A stretch of DNA of 64,000 nt from Agelas oroides (Eukaryota; Porifera; Demospongiae; Agelasida; Agelasidae): NCBI GenBank assembly GCA_949130485.1, contig OX422183.1, positions 11,816,543 to 11,880,542 of the forward strand. Reading direction: 5' to 3'. Shown here one piece after another: positions 57,601 to 64,000 of the stretch (position 1 is its first letter; each line of letters opens with the position of its first letter). Both the position numbers and the translations under genes were made by a program. The notes under the pieces were generated by a model. The model was not told the origin of the DNA and ran no database searches. It was given only the letters and a program-made list of their open reading frames with translations.

Positions 57601-59550
57601 CATAGTGTGCTGAATCAACAAATCAGAATTCGAGACTTCTTTGTGCTACAGCATAGTGAACAGCCAAATGGGCAAGTGGAAAACGCTGAAGTGCGGAAAC
57701 TGAAGTACGGAAACAGAAGTACCGAAACCGAAGTACGGAAGTGAGAAGAAAAGCCGTCTACCAGTGTCTAGTGCCTTACTGACACATGGCTGTGCCTTGT
57801 AGCCGCAAAGGGTGACTGTCTTGACCGATGTGAGCCGAATACTGACACAGTCATTTAGAATGACACGGTGAGTGTAGTCATAGATAATATACCCTCCTTT
57901 ATTACCTATAGTGTAGTCTTGTCTTGGTCTCATTCTGAGACTATGGTGACTATTTGCTAGTGTCTCTTGGAGTAGTTTGTAACTGGTTGAGCTATTGGCG
58001 AAGATTCTCGGGGTGGAACTATGACCACACTCGCATCTGCATCACTGTCACGAGAACTCAGGAGCATACAGTCCGCATGGTTGGCGCACTCACCGTTAGT
58101 CTTGGTTTGGGTCTGGCCACACTCACTGCCAGTCACATGCTTAGTGATAGCGATGCTCGCTGTAGTCCAAGATCCAGCTCTCACATCGCAGGGATAGAGT
58201 CACCCTTTGGCTACAAGGCTTCAACACACACAGTCATGAGTCTGTAAGGCCCTAAACAACAATAGGCAGCTTTTCTTCTCACTTCCGTACTTCAGTTTCC
58301 ATAATTCAGTTTCTGCATTTCAGAGTTTTCCACTTGCCCTCAACACACACAGTCGTAAGTCAGTAAGGCACTAAACAACAATAGGCGACTTTTCTTCTCA
58401 CTTTCATACTTCTGTTTCTGTACTTCGGTTTCTGTACATCGGTTTCTGCAATTCAGAGTTTTCCACTTGCCCCAGGCAAATCAGGTTTCCTAGACAACGT
58501 TGCCGTCGCATAGGCCACCATCAAACACTAACATAGCTAACAAATCGAGTTTTAGCAGTCCTATAACTCATGGTTTGTTTTGTCTTCGGCTAGGTAATTT
58601 TTATCCTCCATGCCTTCACACAGCCACGTGATTTTGTGCTGCTATCTGATTGGAGGCCTGAGCCGCCCGAAGTCAATGCTTTGAACACCCCCAATGTTAC
58701 CAGACTCTTTCTTCCTGTGCGTGGAAACAGGAAATGATCTGGGAACTAGGCTATCATGTATTAGAGCTGGTGGCAGCTCATGAGGCACATTTTATAAATA
58801 TGGTTACAGAAAGACTTTTCAATGCACTGCATTAACCAACTGTAGTGTAAAAAGGATGTATGAATGGGGCTGATGATCATTCCTATACTATCATCCCTAC
58901 CTTGTTTGAACAGCTGCAAATTATGTATTGGCATGCCATCCATATGTATGTTCCGTATTTACTTAATGCAAATTAAATAATTTGAGTGGGCATGCGTTAA
59001 GTTAGATCCACCCTTAAATTCCAGGTATTGAATTTCTTGCGTTAGATTAGATCATGCGTTACAGTGAATTCAAACACGAAAAAGTTTTGGTCAAACAGAA
59101 ATGCAAAGACTTCCTGCCCTTCAGTTCTCCAGAAGCAAGGTTCTTGGGAGACGTAGTAGCTGCAACAACAAAAAGTCTTACAAATGCCAAAGTAGAACAG
59201 TTATGGGATACCTCTTTCTCCTGGAAATTGTTGTTGACCGCCCTTTGTTGTCACAAAATAAACTGACTGGGACAACTGAGAGGCTTCATTCCTGCATGGT
59301 ATTGCACTAAATTGGATCAATCCAAAATTAATTAGTGGCGGCTTGCGCTAAGTTGGATCCACCCATAAATTCCCAGAATTGCGCTAGATTGGATCATGCA
59401 TTTTATTTGAATAAAATTAATACGGTATATACATTTGAAATGTATAATTGGACAATTTTTACCGTAAGCTGATCCATTTTAGTTATATATGAATAGTCTA
59501 CTAATTACAAATCAGTTGTCAAATTGATGGTTCTTATACTTCTCTGTTTG

Positions 59551-59581
<31 letters not shown>

Positions 59582-62500
59582 ACACACGAAGTCATTGGAA
59601 CACCAATATCAATTACTTTGGGCCCAGTAAATACAATTGCAGAAGTAGGCGATATAGTTCCCTGTGACTGCAGGTACACTGGAACAGAAGATTTGCCTCT
59701 ATGGAGAATAAATGGTGTTGTTCATTTGCCAAGTGCACTCCCACTGGGCTACATGGCAAATAGGACTGGTCTCTACTTTCAGGCACATCTGCTGTTGCAC
59801 CAAACAACTTACCAATGCCTATTTGCACTCTACAATGATTCATCTGAGAGCATTGAGACAATTGAAAGTACCACAGGAACACTGTTTGTGCGCCAAGGTC
59901 AGCCATTTGAAGCACATACTTTTAATCAACAGTAAGCAAAACTTAGCACAGTGAGTTAAACCACCAAACAGTGGAATCAATTTGTATGAAACTACCTATT
60001 GACAATGTTACTATAAAAAATCAGAGGTGAATTATTGAATGAACTCACGTAATAGTCATGTGTAGGGTTAACTTCTGGGCAGCATTCATGTATTGTTACA
60101 TAGGTATTCATGCCTTATTGGAACTTTGAGTACACAAAAGATGTAACTCTACACTGTGGTAAAAGTGGGAGGTGGTATGGGCCAAGGTCCTGCAACTGAG
60201 GTGACCTGACTTGAATTAGGAATTCATATTGTAATTGCATGTTTGTGCCAAAGAGGGGTGGAGTTATGGCTATATTCATGAATTATTGGATGAACTGACG
60301 TAATAGTCATGTGTAGGGTTAACTTCTGGGCAGCATTCATGTATTGTTACATAGGTATTCATGCCTTATTGGAACTTTGAGTACACAAAAGATGTAACTC
60401 TACACTGTGGTAAAAGTGGGAGGTGGTATGGGCCAAGGTCCTGCAACTGAGGTGACTTACTTAGCAATATTAAGTTTTTCCAGTGATCTAATTAACTGCT
60501 ATTTTTATTATTATTGAAGCTGGTAGAATTTTAACTTTATGACATCAAATTAGACATGCTACAAATTCTTTTTGTGGTGTTTGGAATGCGTAAATTTGAA
60601 AGTATACCATAGTGAGTTGGTTAAGAATTCTTGTATTCCCTAGAGCACTGTAGCTTCTGGGGGACAAGTATATATGTGGTGTCATGTGTAAATGAATATA
60701 TGTAGTCCTTGCTCTGGGGATTTTGCATTTGCTAAACATCTGTGCCTTGGGAGTTTGGAAGATGTTACTAAGCAACATTTGTCAATAACTCACAGTAGCT
60801 AGCATCTTATTCTGGGCAGCATTCATGTATTGTTACATAGGTATTCATGCCTTATTGCAACTTTGAGTACACAAAAGATTTAACTCTACACTGTGGTAAA
60901 AGTGGGAGGTGGTATGGGCCAAGGTCCTGCAACTGAGGTGACCTGACTTGAATTAGGAATTCATATTGTAATTGCATGTTTGTGCCAAAGAGGGGTGGAG
61001 TTATGGCTATATTCATGAATTATTGGATGAACTGACGTAATAGTCATGTGTAGGGTTAACTTCTGGGCAGCATTCATGTATTGTTACATAGGTATTCATG
61101 CCTTATTGGAACTTTGAGTACACAAAAGATGTAACTCTACACTGTGGTAAAAGTGGGAGGTGGTATGGGCCAAGGTCCTGCAACTGAGGTGACTTACTTA
61201 GCAATATCAAGTTTTTCCAGTGATCTAATTAACTGCTATTTTTATTATTATTGAAGCTGGTAGAATTTTAACTTTATGACATCAAATTAGACATGCTACA
61301 AATTCTTTTTTGTGGTGTTTGGAATGCGTAAATTTGAAAGTATACCATTGTGAGTTGGTTAAGAATTCTTGTATTCCCTAGAGCACTGTAGCTTCTGGGG
61401 GACAAGTATATATGTGGTGTCATCTGTAAATGAATATATGTAGTCCTTGCTCTGGGGATTTTGCATTTGCTAAACATCTGTGCCTTGGGAGTTTGGAAGA
61501 TGTTACTAAGCAACATTTGTCAATAACTCACAGTAGCTAGCATCTTATTCTGGGCAGCATTCATGTATTGTTACATAGGTATTCATGCCTTATTGCAACT
61601 TTGAGTACACAAAAGATTTAACTCTACACTGTGGTAAAAGTGGGAGGTGGTATGGGCCAAGGTCCTGCAACTGAGGTGACCTGACTTGAATTAGGAATTC
61701 ATATTGTAATTGCATGTTTGTGCCAAAGAGGGGTGGAGTTATGGCTATATTCATGAATTATTGGATGAACTGACGTAATAGTCATGTGTAGGGTTAACTT
61801 CTGGGCAGCATTCATGTATTGTTACATAGGTATTCATGCCTTATTGGAACTTTGAGTACACAAAAGATGTAACTCTACACTGTGGTAAAAGTGGGAGGTG
61901 GTATGGGCCAAGGTCCTGCAACTGAGGTGACTCATCTTAGCAATATCAAGTTTTTCCAGTGATCTAATTAACTGCTATTTTTATTATTATTGAAGCTGGT
62001 AGAATTTTAACTTTATGACATCAAATTAGACATGCTACAAATTCTTTTTTGTGGTGTTTGGAATGCGTAATTTTGAAAGTATACCATTGTGAGTTGGTTA
62101 AGAATTCTTGTATTCCCTAGAGCACTGTAGCTTCTGGGGGACAAGTATATATGTGGTGTCATGAGTAAATGCATATATGTAGTCCTTGCTCTGGGGATTT
62201 TGCATTTGCTAAACATCTGTGCCTTGGGAGTTTGGAAGATGTTACTAAGCAACATTTGTCAATAACTCACAGTAGCTAGCATCTTATTCACTTGCACAAC
62301 TGAAATAGCATCATTTGGATGATTTACTGTCAACAGCCATGGACTCAGTGTGAAGTAGATTTAGTTTGAAGAAGTATCTCTCCACATTCCAACTGTTCAT
62401 TGAAGGAGCTAAAATAACAAATTTTGGGTCACAACAACATATTCTCTTCTTAGATTATATGTGTTCATACATAAAATGTTCATACATAAAATGGTAACAA

Positions 62501-64000
62501 CCACATGCTGAGATTAATTTTAAGTACACAGTCAATCGTTAATTGGCAAGATTTGTCGATTAATATTGCTACCCAATGATTATTATACTGCAAATACATT
62601 GTCATAACAAGTACTAGTTTTCATGAATATAAATAATCAGATAAAATAAAATGATATCACATTGGGCAAATGCATTAACAGTAGAGCAAGCAGTCCATGT
62701 CTGCATACTATATAGCATCAGTCGTATAAGCAAACTTTGTTAGTTGGTTAATTTATTGACTCCTTGTATTTTTCTTCTGTCTCCGATATTTTTATAGGTC
62801 AGCCAATACCACTACATGCTGCAGCTAGAGTCGAAGAACCTATGGAGATTGGTATTAATGTAACTGAGGGAGGAAATGTGACATTCCAATGTGCAATGAT
62901 AACAGCCACACCAACCCTCAATGTCCGGTTTCCCGGGGAACCCTTTGGGACGACCTTACCAACTAATTTGAGAGAGGATGATGAACTGACATTTACGTTA
63001 GTAAACGTCTCGCAAAGTAATAACGGGACTGAATTCCAGTGTCGTGGTGGAGGAGCTGAAACTGACATTGGTGTTATTTCGGTGCAAAGTAAGCTGTGTA
63101 GTACATGACTACCATTTCTGATTAGGATACATTTCTACAGTGTGTGTGTACCTATCATTTCATACAGTTAACTTGCTGCCAGCTTCACCACTTCTGCACA
63201 CAAATCATGTAGCAAAGAACATGGTAGCCCTGTCTAGTTACATAGTTGGGAATTAAAAACTGTAGTTTATAATAATACCGGAGTACTCAGTTTCACTTAA
63301 CCGAGATGTCCAATTTGGTCTTCATTTGGTCTTCTAAATTGTCATTACGTTGTTGGGCTTGCTTCACTGTTAACTGTCAATACTCTGCGTACTTCCAGTT
63401 TTGCTAGCTCAAACCTGATCTGCAAACTTTACCCCCTGAAAGACTGTTTGTGTTTGTGAAAAACCAACTTCAGTCACAGACCTACATATTATGATTCCCT
63501 TTTAATAAATGTATGGTGTAGTGAATTGGATCTGTGCAAAGAAAGCTGTCTTGGAACATGAAAGCCCATAACAAAAGGCAGGAGCCTTTGGATTGCTGAA
63601 TTAGACAACATACATAGTCATTGCAGCCAGGATTTGGTTACTTGGCCACCTTCAAATACATCTGCAAATATAGATAAAACCATTACCACACTTATGAAAT
63701 TTTATCAATATTCCAGCTTTGACGTGTATTTCTGATGAGAACATTTCTGTGAAGAAACCTTGTACAAAGTCACTAACCTGTTAGTTACCTGTCTGAAAGT
63801 CCCCAACTTAATCCCAAATTAGTGACTTTATGAGTATCAAATAATAATGTAAAACAATTGCTGTCTCACAGAGACAAACTACACAAACTGGAGCTAAAAG
63901 TTTGCTCATCAGAAAGAAGTTTGTAAGCATTTTGAGCCCTAGCGCATTGACTAAGTACAAAAATGACTACATACAACATGACAGCATTGAATTCTTGCAT
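53353..64000 (+). CDS. Multi-Ig-domain receptor gene, 3' end outside window
   Basis: Three exons are supported, all with phase-1 junctions: 53353-53428 (signal peptide; [20 protein letters not shown] then IGSFP), 59592-59897 and 62798-63088. The second exon is 306 bp, the same length as the Ig exon of the divergent minus-strand gene, and similar in sequence ([41 protein letters not shown]). The third exon is a second Ig domain ([11 protein letters not shown] ... [12 protein letters not shown]) with several N-glycosylation sequons. No transmembrane exon appears before the window ends. Joining the signal exon over a 6.2 kb intron is the weakest step, though phase and product fit. Probably a secreted or type I surface protein; the ligand is unknown. 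TEs and satellites fill the introns. Confidence 0.55.
54455..54770. repeat. TATC tetranucleotide microsatellite
   Basis: More than 60 TATC units with occasional TGTC interruptions and a short TATATATA stretch near the end. The long plus-strand frame across it (repeated LSIYLSIY) is an artefact. It lies in the first intron of the plus-strand Ig gene. A partial GATGTAGGG-family sequence lies just upstream at 54395. Confidence 0.95.
55561..55603. repeat. Palindrome, 18 bp arms
   Basis: AGTCTCGCGGAGCCAGAC faces GTCTGGCTCTGTGAGACT with two mismatches. CTTAAACGT flanks the hairpin on both sides, which may be a 9 bp target duplication. Confidence 0.6.
55696..55764. repeat. Perfect palindrome, 29 bp arms
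   Basis: CAGTGGATAGCTCGTTCTTA continuing TGTACTCTG is matched exactly by its complement after an 11 bp loop (CCCATTATGGC). The length and lack of mismatches suggest a recent origin. Confidence 0.85.
57295..57620. repeat. Degenerate tandem array, GTGTGTTAAAGCAATGGGTA
   Basis: Several imperfect units combine GTGTGTTAA, AGCAATGGGTAAAACAAC and ATGTGTG(G)CATGT, with lengths from about 35 to 60 bp. Not coding. Confidence 0.6.
57670..58472. mobile_element. 0.8 kb element with iterated-motif TIRs
   Basis: The left end GGGCAAGTGGAAAAC is followed by about five copies of GAAGTACGGAAAC variants, then AGAAGAAAAGCCG and GTGCCTTACTGAC. The right end is its inverted counterpart over about 130 bp. A second, partial right-end copy lies just inside at 58240-58345. 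No transposase is visible in between. Confidence 0.65.
58684..58754. mobile_element. Diverged MULE-end-like hairpin
   Basis: TTACCAGACTCTTTC faces GATCTGGGAACTAGGCTA. A similar piece, TTACCAGACCCTCTCC with GGGGACGAGACTAGG, lies at 31250-31296. Both keep the GGGAAC/GGACGAG-x-CTA end. Confidence 0.35.
58852..58947. repeat. GATGTAGGG-family copy, inverted orientation
   Basis: AAAAAGGATGTATGAATGGG at the left and TTGGCATGCCATCCATATG at the right, with CTATCATCCCTACCTTG in the middle as in the 35309 copy. Confidence 0.55.
58955..59425. mobile_element. About 470 bp CCGTATT-ended element
   Basis: CCGTATTTACTTAATGC at the left and ATAAAATTAATACGG at the right are loosely inverted. Two internal blocks repeat directly: AAGTTRGATCCACCC-TAAATTCC and GCGYTAGATTRGATCATGC (58998-59060 and 59345-59403). 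A 70-codon frame in between (59054-59266) is unidentified. Confidence 0.45.
59551..59586. repeat. C run plus CA repeat before Ig exon
   Basis: A run of about 17 C followed by CACACA to within a few bases of the acceptor at 59590-59591, replacing a normal polypyrimidine tract. Confidence 0.85.
60074..62286. repeat. Satellite: three copies of a 738 bp unit
   Basis: TCTGGGCAGCATTCATGTA begins units at 60074, 60811 and 61549; the array ends at 62286. Each unit contains a second start (60325, 61062, 61800), so it is two related subunits of about 251 and 487 bp that share the first 150 bp or so. Copies are nearly identical. A minus-strand frame of 77-80 codons recurs in each because of the repeat and is not taken as a gene. 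The array lies in the intron between two Ig exons. Confidence 0.9.
63089..64000. other. Intron or 3' flank of Ig gene, no exon seen
   Basis: Starts with the donor GTAAGC after the second Ig exon. No further Ig, fibronectin or transmembrane exon is recognisable before the window ends. Confidence 0.4.

Noticed and set aside
60545-62255. Three near-identical 77-80 codon minus-strand frames
   Set aside because: They recur only because the 738 bp unit is repeated. There is no domain, and one copy ends differently after a single-base change.
1-64000. tRNA, rRNA or snRNA genes
   Set aside because: No A-box/B-box pair or conserved rRNA core was noticed by eye. A covariance-model scan (tRNAscan-SE, Infernal) would be decisive.

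Overview
The window looks like nuclear DNA of a marine invertebrate, most likely a sponge. This is inferred from spliced genes with GT-AG introns, a very dense and diverse DNA-transposon load, TE-associated protein types (HIRAN, RecQ-like, DUF6589, Ulp1-MULE) that I associate with sponge and cnidarian genomes, and single-exon Ig-domain receptor genes with phase-1 introns. No conserved single-copy host gene fixes the species. No rRNA, tRNA, CRISPR or bacterial operon structure was seen.

Layout. 1-2.1 kb: decayed DUF6589 gene whose intron holds a 784 bp TIR element carrying a HIRAN ORF. 2.1-3.7 kb: MITEs and a 141 bp near-perfect palindrome. 3.8-5.7 kb: seven-exon RecQ-like helicase pseudogene (minus). 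6-12.2 kb: TE debris (non-LTR RT fragment, 226 bp tandem duplication, hairpin MITEs, minisatellite). 12.2-14.8 kb: dispersed repeat 'copy A' split by a Penelope-like element with a 12 bp target duplication. 16.1-18.9 kb: hAT-type MITE with 8 bp TSD and a TA-flanked TIR element. 18.9-21.6 kb: two-gene Tc1/mariner-like element. 22.6-29.2 kb: 6.6 kb MULE-type element with Ulp1 protease plus transposase, bounded by a 10 bp TSD. 29.3-34.5 kb: 'copy B' of the same dispersed repeat, split by a 4.2 kb TIR element (9 bp TSD) whose ends match those of the MULE. 34.5-41 kb: intergenic DNA with palindromes and MITEs.

41.2-47.4 kb (minus) and 53.35 kb to beyond the right edge (plus) are the only convincing host genes. 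They form a head-to-head pair of immunoglobulin-domain genes. Each starts with a small signal-peptide exon ending in phase 1, followed by an Ig exon of exactly 306 bp. The minus gene can be followed through a stalk, a transmembrane helix and a cytoplasmic tail. The plus gene has a second Ig exon and runs off the window. A Ty3/Gypsy fragment and several MITEs lie between them, and a 3 x 738 bp satellite sits in a plus-gene intron.

The insertions can be ordered. The Penelope element and the 4.2 kb element each interrupt one of two copies of the same repeat, so each copy serves as the other's empty site. The recurring short motif TAGCCTCGTTCCCAGGC is the end sequence of the MULE-type elements, and roughly ten small hairpins in the window look like their deletion derivatives.
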